DNA of 64,000 nucleotides from DASWTL01 sp966250385 (GTDB taxonomy: Bacteria > Bacteroidota > Bacteroidia > Sphingobacteriales > Sphingobacteriaceae), in NCBI GenBank assembly GCA_966250385.1, contig CBINHC010000001.1, positions 310,001 through 374,000 on the forward strand, written 5' to 3'. Under the pieces are notes generated by a model, which did not search any database, was not told the DNA's origin, and worked only from the letters and a program-made list of their open reading frames with translations. Within the stretch, counting starts at the first letter, position 1, and each line of letters starts with the position of its first letter. Below are positions 26,109 to 34,746 of the stretch, piece after piece. The position numbers were made by a program, and so were the translations under genes.

Positions 26109-27254
26109 TTGCGCCTTATTATAAATGGCCAGGCTTTGGAAGATGTTATTTATTTAATCGTATTCACGCTTTTTCAAACAAGTTTCCTCCTCCAGCTGTA
26201 CTATATTTTTGTTGTCCATAAACGTTTGGCAGCATATAATGAGAGCGAGCCTCCGGTACCGGTGGATCATCCGTTGTCGGTGATCATCTGTGCCAGGAAT
26301 GAAGAGAAAAACCTGAGAAAGAATCTTCCTTCGGTCTTAAGCCAGGATCATGGAAACTTTGAAGTGGTGGTTGTGAACGACTGTTCATCGGACGATTCAC
26401 AGCATGTACTCCGTGAACTTTCCGGGCAGTATGCAAACCTGAAGGTGGTGACCATTAATGAGCATATGCGTTACAAACACGGAAAGAAGTTTGCTGTCAC
26501 CCTGGGGATCAAGGCTGCTTCGCATGAGCACCTGGTATTTACCGATGCGGATTGTTATCCGGCATCACCCCGTTGGTTAAGCGGAATGCAATCACATTTT
26601 TCCGACAGGATTGAGATCGTTCTGGGATATTCGCCGTATGAAAAACAGGGAGGTTTCCTGAACCGGCTGATCCGCTACGAGACATTCATGACTGCCCTTA
26701 ATTATTTCTCCTATGCGCTGCAGGGAGACCCTTACATGGGGGTAGGACGGAACATGGCCTATAGGAAGTCTCTTTTTTTCCGGGGTAAGGGTTTTGCGTC
26801 ACATATGCATATTCCCTCCGGAGATGACGACCTGTTTGTCAACCAGAATGCCACGGCGGTGAATACCGCAGTTGAGGTCCATCCGGATACCCATGTCTGG
26901 AGCACCCCCAAAACGACCTGGTCAGGATACTTCAGTCAGAAAATCAGGCATATGGGAGCCGGAAAAGCCTACAGGAAATCGCATCAGCGGATGCTGACCA
27001 CCCAGGTTATATCGGCCCTTGCGTTTTACCTGTTGCTGGCGGCCCTGATCGTTTTGAAAGCCCAGTGGTGGGTGTTGCTGGGAATTTTTCTGCTCCGCGC
27101 CGCCGCCCAGTGGTGGGTATACGGCCGGGCATTGAAAAAGCTGAATTATGGTGACCTGACTCCGTGGCTTCCGGTATTCGATTTCGTTTACTACTTTTAT
27201 ATACTCGCTCTCTCCTTCATAACCTTGTTTAAGAAAAGAGTTCAATGGAAGTAA
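26109..27254 (+). CDS. family 2 glycosyltransferase, membrane-bound
   Basis: About 380 residues. An N-terminal membrane helix is followed by a GT-A domain: LSVIICARNEEKNL and VVVVNDCSSDDS bind the nucleotide sugar, FTDADCYPAS is the DxD motif, and PSGDDDLFVNQ carries the catalytic Asp. SQKIRHMGAGKAYRK is in the place of the QxxRW-type motif. Two or three C-terminal helices follow. It probably builds an envelope polysaccharide or glycolipid. The start is uncertain: the frame has no upstream ATG, only TTG at 26109 or 26136, and a -7-like GAACTTTG at 26104-26111 would favour 26136. It overlaps the sigma-factor gene by 10 bases. Confidence 0.85.
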   Translation: MRLIINGQALEDVIYLIVFTLFQTSFLLQLYYIFVVHKRLAAYNESEPPVPVDHPLSVIICARNEEKNLRKNLPSVLSQDHGNFEVVVVNDCSSDDSQHVLRELSGQYANLKVVTINEHMRYKHGKKFAVTLGIKAASHEHLVFTDADCYPASPRWLSGMQSHFSDRIEIVLGYSPYEKQGGFLNRLIRYETFMTALNYFSYALQGDPYMGVGRNMAYRKSLFFRGKGFASHMHIPSGDDDLFVNQNATAVNTAVEVHPDTHVWSTPKTTWSGYFSQKIRHMGAGKAYRKSHQRMLTTQVISALAFYLLLAALIVLKAQWWVLLGIFLLRAAAQWWVYGRALKKLNYGDLTPWLPVFDFVYYFYILALSFITLFKKRVQWK

Positions 27255-27859
27255 ATCCAAATTTTTCTGCCAATGCGAAGAACGACTTTCAATTAGTCGA
27301 GCGTGCCAAAGAAGGTGATCAACGGGCTTATGCCGAACTGATGCAGCGTTATAAAGATTCGATCTACTTTATGACCCTGAAAATGATCAATAATAAAGAG
27401 GATGCGATGGACCTGACGGTGGAGACCTTTGGAAAGGCATTTGAAAATCTGGAACGCTACAAACCGGACTTCGCCTTCAGCACATGGCTGTTCCGGATCG
27501 CAACCAATAACTCAATTGATTTCATTCGCAAGAAACGGCTCAGCGTGATCTCGATGGACAGTATGGTAGACGACGAAGGCGACGACCGGCCCCTGCAGAT
27601 CAAGTCGGACTCCCTGAACCCCGAGGAGACATCCATTAAAAAACAGCAAAGCAGGGAGCTGAAGGATATTGTCGACAAGCTCCCGGCCCGCTATAAGACC
27701 CTGATCGTTCTCCGTTACTTTGATGAGCTATCCTATGAGGAGATCGCTCAGCAACTGGACCTGCCGCTTGGGACGGTCAAAGCACAATTATTCCGGGCAA
27801 GAGACCTCTTGTCCAATGTTTTAAATCGTAGAAAGAAGAATTTAAGTGGCGACTTCTGA
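27245..27859 (+). CDS. ECF-type RNA polymerase sigma factor
   Basis: 204 residues with sigma-70 regions 2 and 4 only. Region 2 includes AYAELMQRYKDSIYFMTLKMINNKEDAMDLTVETFGKAF and FSTWLFRIATNNSIDFIRKKR. Region 4 includes LPARYKTLIVLRYFDELSYEEIAQQLDLPLGTVKAQLFRARDLL. The linker is acidic (VDDEGDDRP). No anti-sigma gene is adjacent; instead it overlaps the glycosyltransferase upstream and rsmG downstream (14 bases). This arrangement suggests constitutive expression with its neighbours, and the target genes are unknown. Confidence 0.9.
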   Translation: MEVNPNFSANAKNDFQLVERAKEGDQRAYAELMQRYKDSIYFMTLKMINNKEDAMDLTVETFGKAFENLERYKPDFAFSTWLFRIATNNSIDFIRKKRLSVISMDSMVDDEGDDRPLQIKSDSLNPEETSIKKQQSRELKDIVDKLPARYKTLIVLRYFDELSYEEIAQQLDLPLGTVKAQLFRARDLLSNVLNRRKKNLSGDF

Positions 27860-28481
27860 AATTATTTTCAAGTACTTTCCTGACCTTACCGAAAAGCAAA
27901 AAGAACAGTTTGATAAGCTCGATGAGCTGTACCGCTTCTGGAACGCACAGATCAATGTCGTATCCCGGAAGGATATCGACATGCTGTATGTGCATCATGT
28001 CCTGCATTCCCTTGCCATCGCAAAAGTGATCCGTTTCCGGCCGGATGAGAACGTCATGGATGTCGGCACCGGAGGCGGATTTCCCGGGATTCCCCTGGCG
28101 ATCCTCTTTCCGGAGACCCGTTTCCACCTCGTCGATTCCATCGGGAAGAAGATAAAGGTCGTTTCCGAAGTTTCCAAAGCACTGGGCCTTACCAACCTGC
28201 GGGCCTCTCATGCACGGGCTGAACAGATCGATGAACGGTTCGATTTCATTGTCTCCCGCGCGGTCACCCAGCTGAAAGAGTTTTATCCGTGGGTCCGCGG
28301 AAAGTTCAATCCGGATTCGAAAAATGAATTAACGAACGGCGTACTCTATCTCAAGGGTGGAGATCTGGCCCAGGAATTCCGGGAGTCGGGCCTGAAAAGC
28401 ATTCAGCAGTTCCGAATCAGTGAATATTTTGAGGAAGAGTTCTTCGATACGAAATACGTGATTTATTTCCCGGCCCAGTAG
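27846..28481 (+). CDS. rsmG: 16S rRNA (guanine-527-N7)-methyltransferase
   Basis: 211 residues. It methylates N7 of G527 in the 530 loop of 16S rRNA; loss gives low-level streptomycin resistance in other bacteria. The SAM-binding motif VMDVGTGGGFPGIPLAI starts at residue 70, preceded by the family's FWNAQINVVSRKDID and HHVLHSL. Start is GTG at 27846 inside the end of the sigma gene, which gives the expected N terminus. The gene ends at the boundary of the accessory patch that follows. Confidence 0.94.
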   Translation: MATSEIIFKYFPDLTEKQKEQFDKLDELYRFWNAQINVVSRKDIDMLYVHHVLHSLAIAKVIRFRPDENVMDVGTGGGFPGIPLAILFPETRFHLVDSIGKKIKVVSEVSKALGLTNLRASHARAEQIDERFDFIVSRAVTQLKEFYPWVRGKFNPDSKNELTNGVLYLKGGDLAQEFRESGLKSIQQFRISEYFEEEFFDTKYVIYFPAQ

Positions 28482-28573
28482 CTCATTATTTTCGGGATCT
28501 TCATGACATTAGCAGCATTCTCGTCCAGAATTCAGAATGCGGTCGCATGAGCTTCTGTGAGGTATTTGGTTCG

Positions 28574-29416
28574 TTAAATAGTGGTTTCAGTCTCGCTAAT
28601 CAACTTTAATATTCTATTGCCTGCTGAAGTTATTTTATACCTCTGATTTGGATGAGTAGGCGATTCGGGATGTTCCATTTCTATCCAACCGATATCTATT
28701 AAAGGGTCTAAGAATTTTGCTCTATTTGTCGAGTGGTTACTTAAATCCATTCTGGCATAATTCCGCTCTTTTAATCCAGTTAGTGACAATCCCTAGAACC
28801 TCTCCAACTCTTGTACGTATAGCATCGTTAAGTATAACCTTAGCTTGGTCACCAGCTTGGTCACTAATTTGATTGCTAAATGCACTAATTTCGTCTAAAT
28901 CACTAAAATTCAGGAAATTAGCTTGGTTGCTAACTTGGTCATTTACGACAGCTTCACCTAGACAATGTACGGGTAATGTGACCAATACATAAGTTTGTCC
29001 ATCTGTGTCAAAAACGGGTGTAGGTGACCCATTTGATTCCATCGAACTGTAAAAGGTCGGGAAGCCGGTGCCGCGGCCTTCTGTTAGGCGAAGCTCTTTC
29101 AGAAAATCACCAATGCGTCATAGGGTTGTATAATAGGGAAGTAGTTAGGCTGTATCCCATGACCCAATTGAATAATTTGCCCCTGGATAGCATCTAGTTG
29201 ATTTTGTAGGAGTCCCACCGGAGGCAAAACTGGCTGACCGTTATCTTCCGCTATGCTGATAATAATATATCCGCCTCCTCAATTATTAAGATCATTTGCA
29301 AAGGCGCACATAGAATGGATGACATCTTCCGGGTTCCAACCTTGCTTAACTTCAAGCCGTTCCCACTCAATGGTATTGCCGTGTACTAGTGACTCTATAT
29401 TAATTGGTAAACCCAT
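28574..29416 (-). pseudogene. broken AlbA-domain (RecG-like, COG2865) transcriptional regulator
   Basis: From ATG 29416 the frame reads MGLPINIESLVHGNTIEWERLE and continues into the AlbA_2 domain. At codon 46 a TGA replaces the Trp expected before GGGYIII, and another stop follows at codon 106. The frame then changes and the family's late segment LRLTEGRGTGFP appears (about 29100). Some 200 residues of the middle, as expected from intact relatives, are missing. A second one-base shift near 28789 separates the C-terminal winged-helix part (NYARMDLSNHSTNRAKFLDPLI, ending at 28574). Three or more lesions make this a true pseudogene. Intact relatives are putative DNA-binding regulators common in accessory DNA. 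Confidence 0.88.
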
Positions 29417-29539
29417 ATCAACTATTCTTGTCTGCAAGATGATAAACCCGAGCAGTCAAATCTAACCGCATCAGTACAACTATTGTTAGTACTTTAATCC
29501 GCTGAAAAAACTATTCGTCCCGCAGATCTGGAAAAATTC

Positions 29540-29971
29540 TCAGTTCTTTTTTTGTTTGAGGATTTCTACTTTCTCGCGCTCTGCCGCAAGCAATTGTTCA
29601 TATAATTTTTTGTTATCCGCATGAAGCAGCCTGATCTCATCCATGGCTTCGACCAGTTTGTCCAGAGCGTTGAAAGTACAATTGTTATTTACAATCTGCG
29701 CAAAGGTGCCTGCTGCTGAATTTGCACCCTCATAATTTTGAATGTTGTAAACTGCAGCTTCGTCACTATAGTTCCGGACAGTATCCGGTGTCACACCAAG
29801 CGCACTGGCAACTCGGGCAAGCACGTCTTCATCAATTCGATCGCTCTGTTCCATTTTTGAAACCGCCTGCTGACTAACGCCAAGTTCTGACGCCAAGGTC
29901 TCCTGCTTCATTCCGCGGATTTCACGTATCCGGCTGATTTTCCGACCGATATGGGTTGAGGTTTCAGACAT
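29540..29971 (-). CDS. XRE-family helix-turn-helix regulator
   Basis: 143 residues. The HTH (about 8-63) reads IGRKISRIREIRGMKQETLASELGVSQQAVSKMEQ and then a second half ending in a TPDTVRNY segment. After a spacer with Asn-rich IVNNNC, the C-terminal 45 residues (DKLVEAMDEIRLLHADNKKLYEQLLAAEREKVEILKQKK) form a coiled coil, probably for dimerisation. This layout is frequent in Bacteroidota and has no known target. A -7 element sits just upstream over a 12-base-spaced direct repeat, so autoregulation is possible. The gene lies in an AT-richer patch with the broken AlbA-type gene. Confidence 0.85.
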   Translation of the reverse strand: MSETSTHIGRKISRIREIRGMKQETLASELGVSQQAVSKMEQSDRIDEDVLARVASALGVTPDTVRNYSDEAAVYNIQNYEGANSAAGTFAQIVNNNCTFNALDKLVEAMDEIRLLHADNKKLYEQLLAAEREKVEILKQKKN

Positions 29972-30249
29972 AATTATTTTGATTAGAAGTTCAAAGATAT
30001 GCTTAAAGATACAAAATTAAACATGTCGCAACACTTGTAAGTCCACCGAATTGTGAGGCATAACAGCGGTAAAATACCATATTTTCCCTGGCGGAAGTCC
30101 GAGTTGGGAAGCTATTAACGTATATGAGTACCGGGTTAACGAGCGAAGCTATTTCCAGAATGGACTCTTAGGACCAGCAAAAGGAGCAATATCCAGACCC
30201 AGGGTATAGACCTGCCTGGGTAGGAATCGGATATCTAGTAAGCAGCCGC
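29972..30249. other. gene-free AT-richer spacer with nested inverted repeats
   Basis: No coding frame is visible. ATATCC (30189-30194) and CCCAGG (30198-30203) pair with CCTGGG (30215-30220) and GGATAT (30229-30234), two nested helices around an 11-base loop. This could be a small structured RNA or chance. The patch appears to belong to the accessory segment starting after rsmG. Confidence 0.4.
29992..29999 (-). promoter_or_regulatory. -7 promoter element for the XRE regulator
   Basis: The minus strand reads TATCTTTG (exact TAnnTTTG), 20 bases before the ATG. The related word TATCTTTA starts 12 bases upstream of it. The pair may be an operator as well as a promoter. Confidence 0.5.
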
Positions 30250-30750
30250 CTACTTATGATCTTTTTTCGGGTAGTCCTCATACTTGATGTTACCCGTGCC
30301 GCCGCTTACCAGGCTCCAGTCATCAAACGGGAATTTGATCAGGACCATTCCGCAGGTCGGAAGGTCCAGGAACCGCGAATCCGATAATTTGGAGGCCAGG
30401 TGGCTGACACCCGGGTTGTGCCCAAAAAGGGCGGCGAAGTCCACCTGGTTGTCCAGTCCGTTGATGATGTCGAGCAGCGTTGAGCTGCGGGCCTCGTAGA
30501 TCTCCGGCACCTGCACGATCGAGGACCGTTCATAGCCCAGGACTCCTGCAAACAATTCTGCGGTGGTCAGGGCGCGAAGCGCCGGACTTGACACCAGGAG
30601 CTGCGGAACCAGGTCATGCCGGATCAGGCGGCGGGCCATCTCGGGCGCATTTCGTTCACCGCGTTCATTTAACGGGCGTTCGAAATCACGGATCTCGGGG
30701 TTATTCCAGTCCGATTTGGCATGGCGGATGATCAGCAGTTTTTTCGGCAT
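30250..30750 (-). CDS. SixA-like histidine phosphatase
   Basis: 166 residues from ATG 30750. The RHG motif LIIRHAKSDWNN gives the phosphate-accepting His9, with further active-site residues in LVSSPALRALTTAEL and LFGHNPGVSHLA. The small size and KSDW signature fit the SixA group, which removes phosphate from the His of Hpt domains in some bacteria. Its substrate here is unproven, though an orphan Hpt protein is encoded at 43242. A longer frame from 30831 would overlap the previous gene and add a Pro/Arg-rich tail, so it was not used. Confidence 0.87.
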   Translation of the reverse strand: MPKKLLIIRHAKSDWNNPEIRDFERPLNERGERNAPEMARRLIRHDLVPQLLVSSPALRALTTAELFAGVLGYERSSIVQVPEIYEARSSTLLDIINGLDNQVDFAALFGHNPGVSHLASKLSDSRFLDLPTCGMVLIKFPFDDWSLVSGGTGNIKYEDYPKKDHK

Positions 30751-30761
30751 AGCAGGTATGG

Positions 30762-31721
30762 TCAGCGTATCAGAAAACCGATCTGGCTCACGTCGATGTC
30801 GTTCATGCACCGGAAATGACCCAGGGGACATTTTTTGTACCCGATCTTAGAACATGGACGACAGCCTAAATGTTCCACTTCAACGATTTTGTTCCCGGGA
30901 ACCTGGTAGGGGTACATACCGAACTCCGGGATCGTATTCCCCCAGACGGAGGTAATCTTCTTGCCGAAAGCTGCTGCAATATGCATCAGCCCGGTGTCAT
31001 GGGTGATGATCTGTTCAGCCATTTTGACCAGGAAGGCGGACTGGTCCAGGGTGAACCGGCCGCAACCGTTAAAAACGTGGGCACCGGATTCCCGGACGAT
31101 CTCTTCGCCGCGTTCAGCATCATCAGGTCCGCCGAGGAGCACGATGGGCTGACCGAATTTCTTACATACCTCGATAAGCTTATACTGAGGTAATCGCTTG
31201 GTGGCATGCTGGGCGCCGATCACCAGGCCGATATACTGATGGTGGGTATCCGGAAGCAGATCGGAGAGCCGGTATTCCTGCTGAAGGAAGTAGTCCAGCC
31301 CCCCGCCGTCGTTCCTGATTCCCAGCGGTTCTGCTGTCCGGAGGTAACGGTCGACGATATGGACGTCCGGAAGGATATTCTTTTTGAAGTTCACCATCAT
31401 CCACTTTTCAAAGTTCAGCTTGCTGAACGAAGAGGACCGGATCTGCAGGGCGGTTTTGATCCGCAGGGTTCGCAGGTTGTGATGCAGGTCGATAATGTGG
31501 TCGAACTGTTCTGCTTTCAGCGCCGAGACGGTGTCCCGGAAGTTCTTTTCCAGGAGGTGAAGTTTGTCGATGTATGGGTTGGCCTCCAGCACGGACCGGT
31601 AGGCGGGCTTGGTCAGATAGTGGATCTCCGCCCCGGCAAGCTGGGTCTTCAGGCAGCGGATAACGGGGGTCGTCAGGACAATATCGCCGATCGAGCTGAA
31701 CCGGATGATCAGGATCTTCAT
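30762..31721 (-). CDS. glycosyltransferase family 9 (heptosyltransferase-like)
   Basis: 319 residues from ATG 31721. The GT-B fold transferase begins MKILIIRFSSIGDIVLTTPVIRCLK, the hallmark of ADP-heptose:LPS heptosyltransferases. The donor-binding C-terminal half has LVIGAQHATKRLP and HDTGLMHIAAAFGKKITSVWG. It probably adds a sugar to the LPS core at the cytoplasmic face. A cysteine cluster near the end (LGCRPCSKIGYKKCPLGHFRC) is common in this family. It lies between the PolX-like gene (17-base gap) and the SixA-like gene (11-base gap), all on one strand. Confidence 0.9.
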   Translation of the reverse strand: MKILIIRFSSIGDIVLTTPVIRCLKTQLAGAEIHYLTKPAYRSVLEANPYIDKLHLLEKNFRDTVSALKAEQFDHIIDLHHNLRTLRIKTALQIRSSSFSKLNFEKWMMVNFKKNILPDVHIVDRYLRTAEPLGIRNDGGGLDYFLQQEYRLSDLLPDTHHQYIGLVIGAQHATKRLPQYKLIEVCKKFGQPIVLLGGPDDAERGEEIVRESGAHVFNGCGRFTLDQSAFLVKMAEQIITHDTGLMHIAAAFGKKITSVWGNTIPEFGMYPYQVPGNKIVEVEHLGCRPCSKIGYKKCPLGHFRCMNDIDVSQIGFLIR

Positions 31722-31737
31722 GGGGTTTCGGTTCGGA

Positions 31738-33411
31738 TCAGCGTGCATTCTTCCTGTCATTAAAGTAGCGCTCTATTTCCGGGAGAGAAAGGGCATTCAG
31801 GCAGTCTGCGGCTGAGACACCCCCTTTCCTGGCCACCAGGATACCGTAATGCATATCCATGAAACCTTCCTTCCGGTGTGCATCGGGATTGACGGAAAGC
31901 GTAACGCCTTTATCGATGGCATACCGGTGCCAGCGCCAGTCCATGTCGAGCCGCAGCGGGTTTGAATTGATCTCGATCACGACCTTATTGGCTGCACAGG
32001 CATCAATGACCTTCTTGTGGTCGATCGGATACCCGCTGCGGGTCAGGAGCATCCGGCCGGTTGCATGTCCAAGGATGGTCGTATAGGGATTCTCGATGGC
32101 CGTGATCAGCCTGGCGGTAGCTTTTTCTTCACTCATTTTCAGGTTGGAATGTACCGATGCGACCACGAAATCAAAAGTTTTCAGGATCTCCTCCGAATAA
32201 TCCAGCGATCCGTCGTTCAGGATATCTGATTCAATTCCCTTGAAGATCCTGAAGGGGGCCAGCTTTGCATTCAGCGCGTCTATTTCCAGATGCTGCTGTG
32301 CGATCTGCTCCTCTCTGAGTCCTCTGGCGTAAAAAGCGGTTTTGGAATGGTCTGAGATCCCCAGGTACTCGAGCTTGAGTTCATCGCGGCAATAAAGCGC
32401 CATTTCCTCCAGGGTATGTACGCCGTCACTCCAGGTACTGTGATTGTGCAGGCAGCCCCTGAGATCTTCAAAGGTGATCAGGGCCGGAACACGGCCCTGC
32501 AGGCCCAGTTCGATCTCACCGGATGCTTCGCGAAGCTCGGGTTCCAGGTATGGCAGTCCCGCTTCCGCGTATATCGCTTCCTCGGAAGGGGCGTCCGTGA
32601 ACTCCGAACCGGCAAGTGAAATCACCCGGGCGGTATGGTCGGCACTGCCCGTGGTCAGGAACAGCTGCCAGGAATAGTTCTCCGGTGTGCAGAAGATGAA
32701 GCGGACCTTAACGCCGCTGCTGAATTCAGCCTCCAGCCGGTCTGCATGTTCCTCCAGGATCGTCATGCCGAGCGATTCCGCGGCCTTCCGGCGAACTTCC
32801 GGCGGAACGCCCGCTGCCAGGATCTCCAGGCGGTCCAGGATCTCGCATTTCCGGCGGTAGGCACCGGTCAGAATCGTTCGGTCTCCCCATAGCTTCCGAA
32901 GCTCCTGCTGCAGCGACGCTGCCTGGTTTTCCACGGAAGCATAGAGGAATCTCCCGCTGCTCGCCATCCTGAACTCGATCAGCTTCCGGATCTCGGCCTG
33001 TGTTTTTTCCCCGAACCCTTTGGCTTCGATCAGCCGGTTCTCGTTGCAGGCATAGTACAGTTCGCCGATGTTCTCAATGCCCAGGTCATTCCAGATGATC
33101 TGCACCTTCCGCGGACCCAGCCCTTTTACCTGAAGCATTTCCACGATCCCGATCGGGGTCTTTTCAAGCAGTTCGTCCAGTTCCGCAATGCGGGCAGACT
33201 GCAGCAGTTCGCCGATCTTCGAGGCGGTACTCTTTCCCAGACCGCTGATCTTTTCGATTTCGGACAGGGATTTTTCCGCAAGCGCGAAAGGCAGCTTTTT
33301 GATGTTGTAGGCGGCAGCACTCAGAGTCTTGATCTTGAACGGGTTTCCGCCGTGGAGTTCCATCAGCTGGCTGAGCAGGGTCAGCTTTGCGGAAATGATC
33401 TTGTTTTCCAT
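31738..33411 (-). CDS. PolX-like protein with PHP domain and degenerate polymerase core
   Basis: 557 residues from ATG 33411. Helix-hairpin-helix segments (SGLGKSTASKIGEL at 56-69, VKGLGPRKVQIIW at 95-107) open a family X DNA polymerase fold. The polymerase carboxylates look lost. Where PolX has GSYRRG...GDIDIL, this has GAYRR (183-187) and then DRLEIL (193-198), replacing the two Asp by Arg194 and Glu196. The third position falls in VKVRFIF (Arg237). The C-terminal PHP domain is intact: LHNHSTWSDG at 321-330, GISDH at 351-355, then GIESDIL, ASVHSN and NPDAHR supply the metal ligands. It is likely a nuclease or phosphoesterase acting on DNA ends, not a polymerase. Confidence 0.85.
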   Translation of the reverse strand: MENKIISAKLTLLSQLMELHGGNPFKIKTLSAAAYNIKKLPFALAEKSLSEIEKISGLGKSTASKIGELLQSARIAELDELLEKTPIGIVEMLQVKGLGPRKVQIIWNDLGIENIGELYYACNENRLIEAKGFGEKTQAEIRKLIEFRMASSGRFLYASVENQAASLQQELRKLWGDRTILTGAYRRKCEILDRLEILAAGVPPEVRRKAAESLGMTILEEHADRLEAEFSSGVKVRFIFCTPENYSWQLFLTTGSADHTARVISLAGSEFTDAPSEEAIYAEAGLPYLEPELREASGEIELGLQGRVPALITFEDLRGCLHNHSTWSDGVHTLEEMALYCRDELKLEYLGISDHSKTAFYARGLREEQIAQQHLEIDALNAKLAPFRIFKGIESDILNDGSLDYSEEILKTFDFVVASVHSNLKMSEEKATARLITAIENPYTTILGHATGRMLLTRSGYPIDHKKVIDACAANKVVIEINSNPLRLDMDWRWHRYAIDKGVTLSVNPDAHRKEGFMDMHYGILVARKGGVSAADCLNALSLPEIERYFNDRKNAR

Positions 33412-33427
33412 CGTAGGGATCAAAAAT

Positions 33428-33456
33428 AGAAAACCCTTCCTGAAAGGGGAAGGGTT
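33428..33456 (-). terminator. terminator of the glgA-glgC unit
   Basis: A 9-bp stem (AACCCTTCC and GGAAGGGTT, 7-base loop) lies just after the glgC stop. On the minus strand it continues into TTTTCTATTTTT. Confidence 0.8.
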
Positions 33457-33477
33457 CACCGGTTTTGCACCTAATTT

Positions 33478-34746
33478 TTATGCGATCACGGTATCGTTGG
33501 GGATCGCCGCGGACTTCTTGATGACCACGATGTGGTCCTTCACGAAGTGGGTCTCAAAGTCTCCGTCAGGCAGGTTCGTTCCGTCGATCTGTACATTGTT
33601 GCCGATCCGGCAGTTTTTGTCCAGGATTGCGTTCCGGATCGTGCAGTTGTCGCCAATCCCGACGATCGGCTGGCTGTTTTCCTGAGCCGCCCGAAGCTCT
33701 TCAAGCGTCTGGTAATAGTCGGCTCCCATGACATAGCAACTGCTGATGGTCGTTCCCGCACCGATCCGCGACCGGATCCCGATGATGGACTTTTCAATAC
33801 GGCTGGCGCAAATGATGCAGCCGTCTGCAATCACCGCACTGTCCAGGAACGTGCCGGTGATCTTCGAAGGCGGAAGCATCCGGGGGCGGGTGAATACCGG
33901 ATCCTTGTCGAACAGGTTGAACTTCGGGATCGCATCGGTGATACCGATATTCGCCTCAAAGAAGGAAGGGATCGTCCCGATATCCGTCCAGTATCCATCG
34001 TACTGGTAGCTGTAAACTTTTCGTTTGTCCTGGATGGCCTGGGGCAGGATCTGCTTCCCGAAGTCGTGCTGGTCCTTCATGCCCAGCATTTCTTCCAGTA
34101 CCGCCCGGTTGAAGATATAGATCCCCATGGAGGCCAGATAGACCCGGCCTTCGGCCTGCATTTCAGGCGATACTTCCGATTCCCAGCCCGGCAGCCGGTC
34201 GGAGGTCGGTTTCTCTGTGAAACTGGTGATCATACTGTCCTCATCCGACTTGAGGATTCCGAAACCGGTCGCATCCTGTGCATGTACCGGGATGGTCGCC
34301 AGGGTGATCTCGGCACCGCTCTGGCGGTGTTTCCTGACCATGTCCTGGAAGTTCATCTGGTAAAGCTGGTCCCCCGAAAGAATCAGGACGTAATCGTATT
34401 CAAACCCCGCCAGGTGCCGCATGCTTTTGCGGACGGCATCGGCGGTTCCCTCATACCAGTCAGCGCCGGCAGGCGTCTGTTCTGCGGCAAGTATATCCAC
34501 GAAGCCCTTGCTGAAAACACTGAAGTGATACGTGTTCTTGATATGCTTATTCAGGGACGCCGAGTTGAACTGGGTCAGCACGAAGATGCGGTTGAAGCCC
34601 GAATTCAGGCAGTTGGAAATCGGAATATCGACCAGCCTGTACTTTCCGCCGATCGGAACCGCAGGCTTGGAGCGGGTTGCGGTCAGCGGGTAAAGCCGGG
34701 CACCCTGTCCTCCGCCCAGCACGATGGATATAACACTGTGTCTCAT
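33478..34746 (-). CDS. glgC: glucose-1-phosphate adenylyltransferase (ADP-glucose pyrophosphorylase)
   Basis: 422 residues. It makes ADP-glucose from glucose-1-phosphate and ATP, the committed step of glycogen synthesis. ISIVLGGGQGARLYPLTATRSKPAVPIGG is the nucleotide-binding loop, DWYEGTADAVRKSM the ATP/ADP-glucose site, and a left-handed beta-helix forms the C-terminal third. The arginine/lysine-rich N-terminal loop suggests allosteric control by sugar phosphates, as is usual for the family. The start overlaps the glgA stop by 4 bases (ATGA), so the two are made together. Confidence 0.95.
   Translation of the reverse strand: MRHSVISIVLGGGQGARLYPLTATRSKPAVPIGGKYRLVDIPISNCLNSGFNRIFVLTQFNSASLNKHIKNTYHFSVFSKGFVDILAAEQTPAGADWYEGTADAVRKSMRHLAGFEYDYVLILSGDQLYQMNFQDMVRKHRQSGAEITLATIPVHAQDATGFGILKSDEDSMITSFTEKPTSDRLPGWESEVSPEMQAEGRVYLASMGIYIFNRAVLEEMLGMKDQHDFGKQILPQAIQDKRKVYSYQYDGYWTDIGTIPSFFEANIGITDAIPKFNLFDKDPVFTRPRMLPPSKITGTFLDSAVIADGCIICASRIEKSIIGIRSRIGAGTTISSCYVMGADYYQTLEELRAAQENSQPIVGIGDNCTIRNAILDKNCRIGNNVQIDGTNLPDGDFETHFVKDHIVVIKKSAAIPNDTVIA

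Noticed and set aside
28737..29042. 101-codon frame as an independent gene
   Set aside because: Its sequence continues upstream of its ATG into LRLTEGRGTGFP and downstream after a one-base shift, so it is a piece of the AlbA-type pseudogene.
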